Shown here one piece after another: positions 15,297 to 25,560 of a stretch of DNA of 39,044 nucleotides. The notes beneath the pieces are model-generated. The model made no database searches. It saw nothing but the letters and a program-made list of their open reading frames with translations, and was not told the DNA's origin. The DNA comes from a virus. Position numbers and translations under genes: made by a program. Numbering within the stretch: the first letter of the stretch is position 1; each line of letters begins with the position of its first letter. Where the stretch lies: the IMG/VR virus record IMGVR_UViG_3300021335_000036, positions 1 through 39,044 of that record; one strand, given 5' to 3'.

Positions 15297-17138
15297 ATGC
15301 CTGCGATCATTTCAGATAAATTTAGAATTTTTAATGCGAAGCAATTCATTGAATCTTTCACCGAAGGCAGTAGTGATACTGGAGATGAAAGAACAAGAAT
15401 GTATTTCTTTGTTGGTCGTCCCCAAAGGTGGGATGCTTACTTAGAGATTTTTAGTCAAAACGCTACCGCTTTTGCAGTTGGTGATGAAGTATACGTCGGT
15501 GCTTCATATGGCGCAGCAACTTTTAAAGGAGTTGTTAGAGAAGTATTCGAAGAGTCACTACTTCTTTATAATGTAACTGGTTCTGCAGGCCTTCAAACTG
15601 CTCCAGCAACAGGAGCAACTCTAAAAGGTTACTCTGGTGGATCTGACACTGGTGCTACAGCACTAACAGGAATCTACAGATATTCAATTGATGAAATCCC
15701 ACCTCTTCCAGTTGACAACCAAACAGAAAAGTATGCAGTATATGATGATATTATTGCAGCAAAGAGAATTACTTCAGAGTTTGTAAGAACAGTAATTAGA
15801 AGGTACAACTGGCAGACAAACACCACATATGATATGTGGAAACCAGATTATTTCTCAACGGAAACTGGTAGAACTGGTAAGTTAACCGCTACTGGGCAAT
15901 CTTCAATTTCGAATGCAAAGTTCTATGTAATGAACTCAACATATGAAGTTTGGAAGTGTATCTACAATGGTCAGGATCCATCAAATCCAAATGGACAACC
16001 ATCAACAGCAGAACCAGCACTTGTTCCATCTTCTGGTTCATATGATAGTGCTACAGGTCTTTATACAGAGCCTGGTGGTGCTTATGTATGGAAATATATG
16101 TACACCATTCCTACAGACGATGTACTAAGGTTCCTATCGAGCGATTTTATGCCAATCGTTCTTCCAACAGAACCATCAAGAGCTGGTGTTATCGCAAATC
16201 AGGTTGTTGCTGGTGCTATTGATGCTTATGTTGTAGAAGATGCTGGTAGTGGTCTTCCTGCTGATGGCACTTACTACGCTCCAGTTCTTGGAGATGGTAC
16301 TGCTGCTTATGCAGAAATTGTTATTGCCAGTGGCGCAATTTCATCTGTTGCAGTTGGTGGTCGTGGATCAGGTTATTCATATGGATCAATTGCTTTAAAA
16401 TCTGGAACTGGTTCTGGAATAACTGCGTATGGACTATTTACAGATTCTGCCCTAACATCAGCTGCAACTGTTGGTGCTTCAGCAAAAGGTCAAATTGAAG
16501 TTGTTCTTCCTCCTCAGGGCGGTCATGGATCGGACATGGAAGTTGAACTCAATGGTAAGCGCGTAATGACAAACATTCGCCTTACTTATGCAGAAGGATT
16601 TGGAGACTTCCCAGTTGATAATGACTTCCGTAGAATTGGTATTGTCAGAGATCCATATGAAAGAGGAACTACCACTTATGCTACTGCAGATACTCTAAAT
16701 GGTCTAACTGCTCTGAAAATTAATTCAGCTGGTGCTGATTATGTCCCAGACGATATTGTAAGGCAGACAGTTACTGGTGGAACTGCAATCGGTACGGTTG
16801 TATCTTGGACTCCTGATGCTCCTGGAAGTTTCAGTGGAATTCTCAAGGTATTCCAGTCGCCAGATTATCACAAGAACAATGGTGTTGTAAGAGCATTTGA
16901 AAACAACGCAAACCCTGTTGATGCTGATACTACACTTGCTGTTGGAACTATTGACGGTACTTACAATGCCACTGCAAGTAATGATCCAAATGCTCCATTC
17001 TTTGGCGATTTCACAAATGGCATTTCTCTACCAGAAATCGACAATAACTCTGGCGATCTTATATACATAGAGAATAGAAGACTAATCACAAGAGCTGCGG
17101 ACCAAATTGAAGATATCAAGCTGGTTATCGAGTTCTGA
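15297..17138 (+). CDS. 8: Baseplate wedge subunit gp8
   Basis: T4 gp8 landmarks are present in order: the F-F-V-G-R-P-x-x-W strand (about 37-45), V-I-R-R-Y-N-W-x-x-x-T-x-Y-D (about 165-178), Y-V-W-K-Y-M-Y-x-I-P (about 262), DFRRIGIVRDP (about 442) and the end GDLIYIENRR ... DQIEDIKLVIEF, which parallels T4 GEMIYMENRP ... DQTEEINILFTF. At 613 residues it is almost twice the T4 length (334). The extra part includes a 60-75 insertion (FAVGDEVYVGASYG) and a larger one at about 295-400 with a G-x-G-Y beta repeat (GGRGSGYSYGS), before the PPQGGHGSDMEVE turn. In T4 gp8 dimers bind gp7, gp6 and gp10 in the wedge. Confidence 0.93.
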   Translation: MPAIISDKFRIFNAKQFIESFTEGSSDTGDERTRMYFFVGRPQRWDAYLEIFSQNATAFAVGDEVYVGASYGAATFKGVVREVFEESLLLYNVTGSAGLQTAPATGATLKGYSGGSDTGATALTGIYRYSIDEIPPLPVDNQTEKYAVYDDIIAAKRITSEFVRTVIRRYNWQTNTTYDMWKPDYFSTETGRTGKLTATGQSSISNAKFYVMNSTYEVWKCIYNGQDPSNPNGQPSTAEPALVPSSGSYDSATGLYTEPGGAYVWKYMYTIPTDDVLRFLSSDFMPIVLPTEPSRAGVIANQVVAGAIDAYVVEDAGSGLPADGTYYAPVLGDGTAAYAEIVIASGAISSVAVGGRGSGYSYGSIALKSGTGSGITAYGLFTDSALTSAATVGASAKGQIEVVLPPQGGHGSDMEVELNGKRVMTNIRLTYAEGFGDFPVDNDFRRIGIVRDPYERGTTTYATADTLNGLTALKINSAGADYVPDDIVRQTVTGGTAIGTVVSWTPDAPGSFSGILKVFQSPDYHKNNGVVRAFENNANPVDADTTLAVGTIDGTYNATASNDPNAPFFGDFTNGISLPEIDNNSGDLIYIENRRLITRAADQIEDIKLVIEF

Positions 17139-17143
17139 TTACG

Positions 17144-17167
17144 TCTGCTTTTAGTAAAAGAAGTAGA
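17144..17167 (+). other. Weak hairpin after gp8
   Basis: TCTGCTTTT can pair with the TAGA-side sequence GAAGTAGA (two G-U pairs) around a short AGTAAA loop in the 41-base spacer. It might attenuate or stabilise the message between gp8 and the next giant gene. No U run follows. Confidence 0.25.
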
Positions 17168-17179
17168 TAATTTCAGAAA

Positions 17180-20100
17180 ATGCCACAAAAGACGAACCTC
17201 AATGTAGATCCCTACTTTGATGATTATGACCCATCTAAAAACTTTTATAAAGTACTTTTTAGACCAGGGTATTCTATTCAAAGTAGGGAACTTACTTCCC
17301 TACAATCTGTTTTACAGAACCAAATTGAAAGTTACGGCAAGTTCCAGTTTAAACAGGGAGATCTTGTCGTACCAGGAGAGATTGGTCTTAACAATAATTT
17401 AAATTATGTTAAGTTATCTTCCGTATCTGAAGTTGCTGTAAATGTTGATGGAGATATCATATATCAAAAATATGATATCAAGCAGTTAGTTGGCGAAAAG
17501 ATTAGAGGAATTACATCTGGAGTATCTGCTACTATCATTGCAGCTGAGTATGCAAATGATGCAGAAGCAGATACTCTTTATGTTAAGTACACCACAAGTG
17601 GCGACGCAGCAGATGAATCAACATTCAGACAGGGCGAAACACTTGAAGTAGTTGATGGAATTAATACACCTTTACTTGTTGTTGGAACAGATGGAAGTGT
17701 TCTACCAACAACCGTAACTATTGTTAATCCAGATACAGGAGAATCGAAGGCGGAGTTAAGTCCAGCAATGGGTCTTGCTTCTGCTGTAAAAATTGAAGAA
17801 GGTATTTATTTTGTTAATGGATTTTTTGTAAGAAATGACGAGCAATTATTAATTGTAAGTAAGTATTATAATCGCCCATCAGCAAAAATTGGTTTTAATA
17901 TTATTGAATCAATTATCTCTGCAGATGAAGATCCTTCTTTATATGATAATGCAAAGGGTTATTCAAACTTCTCTTCTCCTGGAGCAAACAGATTAAAAAT
18001 CTCTCTTAGTCTGAAGAAATATGGATATACAGAAGTAACAGACAAAAACTTTATTCAACTTTTAAAAGTTAAATCTGGTGTAGTAGAAAAGAAAGTTAAG
18101 AAAGCTGATTATACTTTACTTGAAGATACTTTAGCACGCAGAACTTATGATGAGTCTGGTGACTATGTAGTACAAGATTTCCCTATTGATATTAGAGAGT
18201 ATTATCAAAGAAATGGAAACCTTGGATTCTATAATTTAGATAGATCATCAAATACTGTTAATGGTGTTGCTCCTCTTGAAGCGGCAAGGAAGATGGTCGC
18301 TTCTATTGGACCTGGAAAGGCGTATGTAAGGGGTTATGAGATAGTCAATAAGGAAACCAAGTACATTGAGGTAGAGAAGGCGAGAGACACCTTAGAGAGG
18401 GATAATAACACCATTAAGGGTAGGGGGTTATCTGACTTTAAAATTACTAATGTCTATGGATCAGTTCCATTAAATGCGGATGGATCAGAATTAACCGCAT
18501 ACCCAAATGTTTACTTATATTCAACTTTCAATGATGGAAGTATTGGTTTAAATGGAACTGAGGACAGCACATATTATAAACAAACTATTGACAGAAGAGG
18601 AGCAGAGTATGCTTTTTCTTCGGAAGGTGTAACTTTCAATAACGAAGATATTGGTATCAAGACAATTTACATTGAAGGTAGAGACACTACATTTACATTT
18701 ACAGATATCAATGATACCACTTTTGCAGCAACTGATGGTAGTGGTATTGGTTTACTTTGGTTTAAGAAAACTGCAGATGAAGTAGACTCTGTTAAGTCAT
18801 TGTCCTGGTCTATTGTAAAAAGACCAGAACTTGATGGCACTGGTGGAGCAGACTACTTAGAACTCACTGTATATGGAAGAAAAGATCATTTGGATCTTTA
18901 TTTTAAAGAGTTTAATGATAGCGACTCAACTAAAGAAACTAAACTTTTCAGAACAAAAAATGCAGCTTTAAGTTCAACAGGTCAAGAGTTTGGTGTTATC
19001 AGGGACTACAATGAAATTGTAACTCCACTAATTGGTATTGCAAAACCAAAAAACTTCTATTTCAAAGATCTTCCTACTGGGTTCAACCCAAATATCGATA
19101 AAGTTCTATCGAAGGGAACTGATTTTTACGATGCTACGTTCTCCTTTAGTTATTTCAATCCAATCTTCTTTACGAAGTTAACTCTGGATAGTCCTGTAGC
19201 ACAAGATACTTTTGGTGCAGGAAAATATATTATTGGTTCTAAGAGCGGTGCGTATGGAGTTGTAGAGGGTACAGCAAGTGGACAATATTCCACTGGAAAC
19301 CAATTGTTTGTTAAAACTCTCTATGGCAATTTTGTTCCTGGAGAAACTATTTCCGATGAGGACAATAATGTAAGAAGAATTGCTGTAGAAAATACTATTT
19401 CACACTTTATTGTTACAAGAAGGGGAACTGGATATAATGCTTCGACAACCAACATTGAAGTTGATGGTGTCAAGTATGATTCTTCTATTGTATCTATTGG
19501 TTTAAATTCTACAGGAACACTTTACAGAGTTGATGTAAGTAACAGAAATGCTTTCTTACAAACTTATTCATCTCCTCCATCTGCTCAAGCAGCTGTATCT
19601 GGAGGAGCAACAGCTCCAAGTCCAGCAGCAATAATCGTTCCTGTTTTATTTAAAGATACTGTTCAAAATTATTCATCTGAAAATGTTAAGTCATTTTACT
19701 CAGTATTTGGATCTGGTGGTGAAAACAGATTCACCGCAGATACCGAATTGAGTAAGGAGCAATATTCTTCGACTACTCAAGTAACACCATATTCCTTCTC
19801 TGGAACAAAAGGATATAAGTACATCGAATCTAATGGATTTGGTGATGATGCTGCTAATTATGTTAAGCAAGGTGATCTTGTTCAATTCACAGATACATCT
19901 GGTGTTGTAAATAGAGGAATTGTTCAAACAACCACAAGATCTCAAGGATCTAAAAAAACCAGGATCTACTTAGATTCTGCTCTACAAAATAATGTTGTAA
20001 ATGCTTCGATTGCAAGAGTAAGACCAAAACAATCAAATACTGCTCTCTCAACTCTTATTTTCCCAACTGGAAGTAAACAGATCAGATCTCTTATTAAGGA

Positions 20101-23100
20101 TACAGTTGATTCAAAGTTTAAGTATTATTTCAGAAGAGATTTTGTAACTACTGGTTCTTCAAGTGGCGGATTGCTAACATTTGCTGCACAACTTCCATTC
20201 GGAACACAAAGATTTGTAAGTTACACTAAAGAGAATTACATTATTACAGTTTTAGACAAAGGAAGTTCTAATGTAGTGAAAGATGGAGACATTATCTACA
20301 TCGATCCAAGTTATGTAAATATTGATACATCTACAGATGCTACAAGCGGACTCACTTCAGGAAGTGTAACTATCTCTCTTCCAGATGATTTCTTTGGAAA
20401 TCTAACGACAAATTTCCCAACTCTAAAATTAACAGCAACCTTAGAAGTTTCGAAAGCAAAACCAAGACTTAAAACTTCTATCGCCAACAGAAGAATTGTT
20501 ATTACTGCTGGTGGAGACAGAATTGTCCCACTTAGAGGATATGACTATGATTCTGAAGATACTGAAATTTTCACGTATTCTGATGCATATCGTCTTAGAT
20601 ATGTTTATGAAGGTGGTTCCAATCCTCCAGTTGTAGATTCAGATGGTATTCTTATCAGTGGTACTGACGTAACAAATAGATTCACTTTTGATAATGGACA
20701 AAGAGATACTTTCTATGATGTATCAAGAATTGTTTTGAAACCAGGATTTGATGCTCCAACTGGTCAACTTGTTGTTGGATTTGATTATTTTGAACATTCA
20801 CAAGGAGATTTCTGTACGGTAGATTCATATCTACACGAAGCTGGTGTTGGTGAAGATGACATTCCGTACTTCAATTCTTCTGTTTATGGAAATGTTTCAT
20901 TGAAGAGTGTTATTGACTTTAGACCAAAGGTAGATTCAAATGCAGTTATCAGCGGATTCCAAGATAAATCTCTACTAACTCAAGGAGAATTCAATAGTTT
21001 CAGTGGTCCTGGTGGTGTTCCAACAAGTACACCAGCAATAGATGCAAACTTAGAGTATACCATTTCATTTAGTGAGACTCAATACCTTGACAGAATAGAT
21101 GGTATTTTCTTAACTAAGAAGGGAGAATTTATTATCAAAGAAGGCAATTCATCACTGAACCCAGCAAAACCAGAAACAATTGATGATAGTATCCCTCTCT
21201 ATTACATCTACGTTCCATCATTCACAACTTCCTACAGAGATGTAAAGATTATTCCTGTAGACAACAAGCGTTATACGATGAGAGACATCGGTAAACTTGA
21301 GAAGAGAATTGAGCGTCTTGAGCACTATACAACTTTAAGCATCCTTGAGCAACAAGCATTAAACATGCAAATCAAGGATGATATTGGTTTTGATAGATTC
21401 AAGAGTGGATTTATCGTAGATAATTTTGAAACACACAAAGTTGGAAACTTAAAATCAATTGATTATAGATGTTCTATTGATACACAACAATCTGTCTTAA
21501 GACCACAAGTTAAAGAAGATTCTCTCAACCTGGAAGAAATTTTCACTAATGAAAATGAAAGATCTTTATATGGATATGTCAACAATAATGGTATTGTTAC
21601 ACTGCCATATACAAACCTAACATTAGCATCAAATCAGTTTGCTACAAAGACGATCAACCCAAATCCGTTTGTGGTTATTCAATATGCTGGTGATGGTCAT
21701 TTAATTCCAGAAGTTGATCAATGGTATGATGATTCAGTAACTCCAATTTCTGTTAATGATAATACTGGACTGTTTACTATCTTCTCTGCTAAGAATGATG
21801 TTTATGAGTCATTCTCTTCTATCTACAATAGTTTTATAATTAACTGGGTAGGAACTAACAGAACATTCTATAATATTGCTCCACTAACTTCTATTAGCAG
21901 CGAAAATTCAGAATCCAATATTGAAATGGCATTAGTGGCAAGTAGTTCAAATATTACTCCACAAAACCATGAGTTAGCACAGGGAGTTGGCAAGACTAAT
22001 ATTGGCAATAAATCTGTAATCAACTCTTTACAACTATTTGCAAGAAGTCAAGAAGTTAGATTTGTAATCAGAAGAATGAAACCAGAAACACAAATATTTG
22101 TGTTTATGGAAGGAAAAAATATTGGAAGATGGGTTAATCCTGATGAAAAATTTACTGGCATTGCAAGTAATTCACCAACCTCATTCGGATCAACAGTTAC
22201 GACAGATGAAAATGGTAATGCAAGTGGAATTATCATTATTCCTGCTGGTGTTCCTCCAATTGAAGGAACATCATGGACTAATGATATAGAAACTGTTGCA
22301 TATGATACTACAGCAGATGAGTTAAGATTCCCTGCAGGTATTAAGACTATTAGATTTACTTCAAGTTCTACAAATGAAGATAAGAGCACTGTAGAAACTT
22401 ACTCAGAAGTTAAGTACTATGCTACTGGTATTCTGCCAGAAAATCCAAAGTCTATTATTTCAACAAGACCTTCATACTTCAAAGCAAATGAAGGTGTCCA
22501 GTTAGTAGACAGTAACACTGATGTTGAGATTAAACCAAATCCACTGGCACAAACATTTAAGGTAGAAAATTATCAGGGTGGTGTATTTGCTACTGGTATT
22601 GATCTCTTCTTCAATAAGAAGAGTGCTAACATTCCAGTAAGAGTTTATCTAACCAATGTTGACTTAGGAAAACCATCTAAAAATATTGTTCCAGGAACAG
22701 AATCCGTTTTAAATCCAGAAACAAAACTAAAAGTTTATGCAAGTGGAAACCTTGCAGTTAAGGTTGGCGAACTTGTAGTAGGATCTAAGTCTGGTGCATC
22801 TGGACCTATCCTTAAAGTTCTGGATAAGAATGATATTCAGATTAATCCTTTACTTGATGGTCGTATTAATCTCAATAACGAGCAAGTTTATACATTTGTA
22901 TTGTCAAATCATAATGGCATATCTTTCCTTCAAAATGAAGGTTTGACTTCGGACTTCTTGACATCATACAACAATCAAAATGCTACTAACCTCACATTAA
23001 CAATTGCAAAAGATTCAGGAAAAATTTCAAAACTAATAATTGAATCTACTGGAAGTAATTACGAAACCGCTGTTCTAACTATTGAAAGTCCACAACTTCC

Positions 23101-25357
23101 AGGTGGTAGCACATCTACTGCTGTATGCAAGGTTTCGGGTGGAAAAATTTACGACACAACTCTAACACTTGCTGGCAGTGGTTACACGGAGAATCCATCC
23201 ATTGTTGTTAAAGGAACAGGAAGTGGTGCTGCTGGTGCTGTGGTAAAATCTCAAATTGAAATTACCAATCCAGCAGTTATCATGGGTGTTGCTGTAGATG
23301 ACTTTGATTCTTTCGGTCTTATTAATTCTGTAATTCCAACAAGATTTAACTTTGAGTACCCAGTCTACTTACAGAACAATACTGATTATGCTCTTGTGAT
23401 TGAAACCGATTCAACAGATTACCATATGTGGTCATCTAAGTTGGGTGAGTCGGATATTTCAACAAGCATTACTGTAACTACTCAACCAGGATTAGGATCT
23501 CTCTACAAATCACAAAATGTGGACAACTGGACAGAAGATCTCTTTGAAGATGTTAAGTTTACTCTATACAGAGCAGAATTTGACACAAGCAGAACTGCAC
23601 AATTGTTCTTAAAGAATTCTTCTCTTGGTTATGAGAGACTCCAAGCAGATCCAATTGAAACGTCAGCAAGATCAAATTCAACCGCAACATCAATGTTATT
23701 CAAGAATAACAATTCAACTGTGAAGATTTCTCATAGAGATCATGGATTCGAAGACTCTGGAAAGTCCTATGTATTTTTTAACAATGTGAACGATGTTGGT
23801 GGAATCACAGATGCGACTTTTAATGGAACTCTATTTGAAGTAATGAATGCTGGCATTGATTCATATAATGTTCAAATTCCATATAGAGCTGGTAGTAGTG
23901 TTCTTGGCGGAGGATCTTTTGTAATCGCATCTCATAATAGAAAATATGAAAAACTTTATGCTCAGGTGAATTACATTCAATCGGAAGGAACTTCTATTAA
24001 TTCTTTTGTCAAGACAACTAATATCATTCCAGTTGATTCAAACACATTAAATTATGCAACATATTCTTCTGCAAATTATGAAAAGACTTTCTTAAATGAA
24101 GAACAATATTTTACCAATCAAAAAGTAGTTACCTCTGATATCAATAGCACAATCAATAATATTGATAATTCTCTTTCGTATAGAATTGATCTATTATCAA
24201 ATGTTTCTTATCTGTCGCCAGTGATTGATGTAAGATCTTCGTCTGTTAAATTGTCTTCCAATAGAGTAGAAAATGCCACTGGAAAAGAAGATCGTTTTGG
24301 CAAGAGATATCAGAAATTAAAATTCTTCCCAGTATATTCATTCCCAATCACTGGAAATACTATTGAAGGAACTGTTTATGATGTTGATTTAAATCAATCT
24401 GTCGAGGGAATTAATTCCAAAGCAAAAGGTGAAGTCATTAAGTATGATAGCAATACTGTTTGGGTGAGATTAACCAGTATCAATGCGTTCGAAGCAAATG
24501 AAGAACTCTTCTTCTCATCACAATCTCAAAGTGGTGGAGACTTTTATAATCCAAAATATACTGGCGGAACTGATAACAGTGTTGAAATTGCAATTAGTAA
24601 TTTGGGCACTACTGAAGTTATTCAATCTTTTGAAGTTGGATCAACTATCGTTGCTCTAAATCCAAGTAACAACACTGTAAAGTATGACAATAAGATATCT
24701 GGAAAAGTTATTTACTGGGATTCTCAACTTGGAGAACTCATTGTTGAAAATGACAAAAACCCAATCAATAATAACTTTAGTGCTGAGATAAAAGTTGGAA
24801 GTGATTATTCCAGAAAAACTACTGTTGGCGATCAGAGCAGTGACATCTTTAGAGTTAATGATGTTATCTTCAGAGATAATTTAGTTGCTGCAGATTCTCA
24901 GTTTATTAAAGTTGCCTCAATGGAATTTGAAAATGGAGTTGATTATGTCAGCGAAACAAGTTCAAAGAACACTTCTGCTTTAGCAAAATATGTTACTAAA
25001 CAGATCTCACTAAACAATGATGCAACTGGTATTGATGTTAGATTAACCGTTAATGTTAAGGACATAGAAAATGTAAAAGTTTTCTACAAGATTAAAAAAT
25101 CTTCATCGCAAGAAAATTTTGAAGATATTAACTGGGAAGCATTCAATCAGGATGGAAATCCAGATATTGAAGAAATTGCTTCAGCAACAAATAATATCTC
25201 TGGTGAGTTTGAAGATCAAAAATCATATCAAGAATTGAAGTACAGTGTATCAGGTTTGCAAAACTTTAGCTCTTTCGCAGTGAAAGTTATCATGAAGACA
25301 TCTGAACCTGCATACAGTCCAAAGATTCAAGATATTAGAGCGGTTGCTTCTTACTAA
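17180..25357 (+). CDS. Giant DUF4815-type virion structural protein (2725 aa)
   Basis: The amino terminus (about 10-90) reads PYFDDYDPSKNFYKVLFRPG, then SRELTSLQSVLQNQIE and GDLVVPG, the signature I associate with DUF4815 of phage structural proteins. Later landmarks fit the same family: YTMRDIGKLEKRIERLEHYT with a short coiled coil (about 1364-1400), RFKSGFIVDNFE (about 1410), RFVIRRMKPETQIFVFMEG (about 1627), NPLAQTFKVENYQGG (about 1787) and a DHGFEDSGK domain (about 2187). G-x-G-Y beta repeats occur near 752 and 1996. It follows gp8 where T4 encodes gp9 and gp10, so it is probably a peripheral baseplate or fibre-base protein, but I see no gp9 or gp10 sequence likeness. The frame is intact. 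Confidence 0.8.
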   Translation: MPQKTNLNVDPYFDDYDPSKNFYKVLFRPGYSIQSRELTSLQSVLQNQIESYGKFQFKQGDLVVPGEIGLNNNLNYVKLSSVSEVAVNVDGDIIYQKYDIKQLVGEKIRGITSGVSATIIAAEYANDAEADTLYVKYTTSGDAADESTFRQGETLEVVDGINTPLLVVGTDGSVLPTTVTIVNPDTGESKAELSPAMGLASAVKIEEGIYFVNGFFVRNDEQLLIVSKYYNRPSAKIGFNIIESIISADEDPSLYDNAKGYSNFSSPGANRLKISLSLKKYGYTEVTDKNFIQLLKVKSGVVEKKVKKADYTLLEDTLARRTYDESGDYVVQDFPIDIREYYQRNGNLGFYNLDRSSNTVNGVAPLEAARKMVASIGPGKAYVRGYEIVNKETKYIEVEKARDTLERDNNTIKGRGLSDFKITNVYGSVPLNADGSELTAYPNVYLYSTFNDGSIGLNGTEDSTYYKQTIDRRGAEYAFSSEGVTFNNEDIGIKTIYIEGRDTTFTFTDINDTTFAATDGSGIGLLWFKKTADEVDSVKSLSWSIVKRPELDGTGGADYLELTVYGRKDHLDLYFKEFNDSDSTKETKLFRTKNAALSSTGQEFGVIRDYNEIVTPLIGIAKPKNFYFKDLPTGFNPNIDKVLSKGTDFYDATFSFSYFNPIFFTKLTLDSPVAQDTFGAGKYIIGSKSGAYGVVEGTASGQYSTGNQLFVKTLYGNFVPGETISDEDNNVRRIAVENTISHFIVTRRGTGYNASTTNIEVDGVKYDSSIVSIGLNSTGTLYRVDVSNRNAFLQTYSSPPSAQAAVSGGATAPSPAAIIVPVLFKDTVQNYSSENVKSFYSVFGSGGENRFTADTELSKEQYSSTTQVTPYSFSGTKGYKYIESNGFGDDAANYVKQGDLVQFTDTSGVVNRGIVQTTTRSQGSKKTRIYLDSALQNNVVNASIARVRPKQSNTALSTLIFPTGSKQIRSLIKDTVDSKFKYYFRRDFVTTGSSSGGLLTFAAQLPFGTQRFVSYTKENYIITVLDKGSSNVVKDGDIIYIDPSYVNIDTSTDATSGLTSGSVTISLPDDFFGNLTTNFPTLKLTATLEVSKAKPRLKTSIANRRIVITAGGDRIVPLRGYDYDSEDTEIFTYSDAYRLRYVYEGGSNPPVVDSDGILISGTDVTNRFTFDNGQRDTFYDVSRIVLKPGFDAPTGQLVVGFDYFEHSQGDFCTVDSYLHEAGVGEDDIPYFNSSVYGNVSLKSVIDFRPKVDSNAVISGFQDKSLLTQGEFNSFSGPGGVPTSTPAIDANLEYTISFSETQYLDRIDGIFLTKKGEFIIKEGNSSLNPAKPETIDDSIPLYYIYVPSFTTSYRDVKIIPVDNKRYTMRDIGKLEKRIERLEHYTTLSILEQQALNMQIKDDIGFDRFKSGFIVDNFETHKVGNLKSIDYRCSIDTQQSVLRPQVKEDSLNLEEIFTNENERSLYGYVNNNGIVTLPYTNLTLASNQFATKTINPNPFVVIQYAGDGHLIPEVDQWYDDSVTPISVNDNTGLFTIFSAKNDVYESFSSIYNSFIINWVGTNRTFYNIAPLTSISSENSESNIEMALVASSSNITPQNHELAQGVGKTNIGNKSVINSLQLFARSQEVRFVIRRMKPETQIFVFMEGKNIGRWVNPDEKFTGIASNSPTSFGSTVTTDENGNASGIIIIPAGVPPIEGTSWTNDIETVAYDTTADELRFPAGIKTIRFTSSSTNEDKSTVETYSEVKYYATGILPENPKSIISTRPSYFKANEGVQLVDSNTDVEIKPNPLAQTFKVENYQGGVFATGIDLFFNKKSANIPVRVYLTNVDLGKPSKNIVPGTESVLNPETKLKVYASGNLAVKVGELVVGSKSGASGPILKVLDKNDIQINPLLDGRINLNNEQVYTFVLSNHNGISFLQNEGLTSDFLTSYNNQNATNLTLTIAKDSGKISKLIIESTGSNYETAVLTIESPQLPGGSTSTAVCKVSGGKIYDTTLTLAGSGYTENPSIVVKGTGSGAAGAVVKSQIEITNPAVIMGVAVDDFDSFGLINSVIPTRFNFEYPVYLQNNTDYALVIETDSTDYHMWSSKLGESDISTSITVTTQPGLGSLYKSQNVDNWTEDLFEDVKFTLYRAEFDTSRTAQLFLKNSSLGYERLQADPIETSARSNSTATSMLFKNNNSTVKISHRDHGFEDSGKSYVFFNNVNDVGGITDATFNGTLFEVMNAGIDSYNVQIPYRAGSSVLGGGSFVIASHNRKYEKLYAQVNYIQSEGTSINSFVKTTNIIPVDSNTLNYATYSSANYEKTFLNEEQYFTNQKVVTSDINSTINNIDNSLSYRIDLLSNVSYLSPVIDVRSSSVKLSSNRVENATGKEDRFGKRYQKLKFFPVYSFPITGNTIEGTVYDVDLNQSVEGINSKAKGEVIKYDSNTVWVRLTSINAFEANEELFFSSQSQSGGDFYNPKYTGGTDNSVEIAISNLGTTEVIQSFEVGSTIVALNPSNNTVKYDNKISGKVIYWDSQLGELIVENDKNPINNNFSAEIKVGSDYSRKTTVGDQSSDIFRVNDVIFRDNLVAADSQFIKVASMEFENGVDYVSETSSKNTSALAKYVTKQISLNNDATGIDVRLTVNVKDIENVKVFYKIKKSSSQENFEDINWEAFNQDGNPDIEEIASATNNISGEFEDQKSYQELKYSVSGLQNFSSFAVKVIMKTSEPAYSPKIQDIRAVASY

Positions 25358-25560
25358 TGAATAATTATTTGAAAGTAAAGGGTCATGAGAAGTTGTATCG
25401 TGACCCTTTCACTGGTGCTATTATCAACACAGAAACTCCCAATAAACAATCATTTACCAACAAATTCAACGCTGTTGTAGATGACATAAATAACTTGAAG
25501 AATGAAGTCTTTGAAATAAAAAGCCTCTTGAAAGAACTGATAAGAAATGTCGATCATTAA
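25357..25560 (+). CDS. Small coiled-coil virion-associated protein (67 aa)
   Basis: The start shares one base with the stop of the DUF4815 gene (TAATG) and its end overlaps the next gene by 14 bases. The product has LYRDPFTGAIINTETPNKQS near residue 13, a motif I associate with small cyanophage structural proteins, and then an amphipathic helix (residues about 38-63, VVDDINNLKNEVFEIKSLLK) with Leu and Ile in heptad positions. The tight coupling on both sides suggests equal expression with its neighbours and a role in joining fibre parts, perhaps as a trimeric coil. This role is inferred. Confidence 0.75.
   Translation: MNNYLKVKGHEKLYRDPFTGAIINTETPNKQSFTNKFNAVVDDINNLKNEVFEIKSLLKELIRNVDH

Noticed and set aside
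16961-17281. Minus-strand open frame across the gp8/DUF4815 junction
   Set aside because: It is a shadow of the + strand coding regions; the product is low complexity in character and the window has no credible minus-strand gene.
22048-22389. Minus-strand open frame inside the DUF4815 gene
   Set aside because: It is antisense to a well-conserved coding region and shows no ribosome binding site or domain.
17180-25357. T4 gp9 or gp10 identity for the second giant
   Set aside because: Position would allow it, but none of the T4 gp9 or gp10 sequence landmarks I remember are present; the DUF4815-type assignment fits better.
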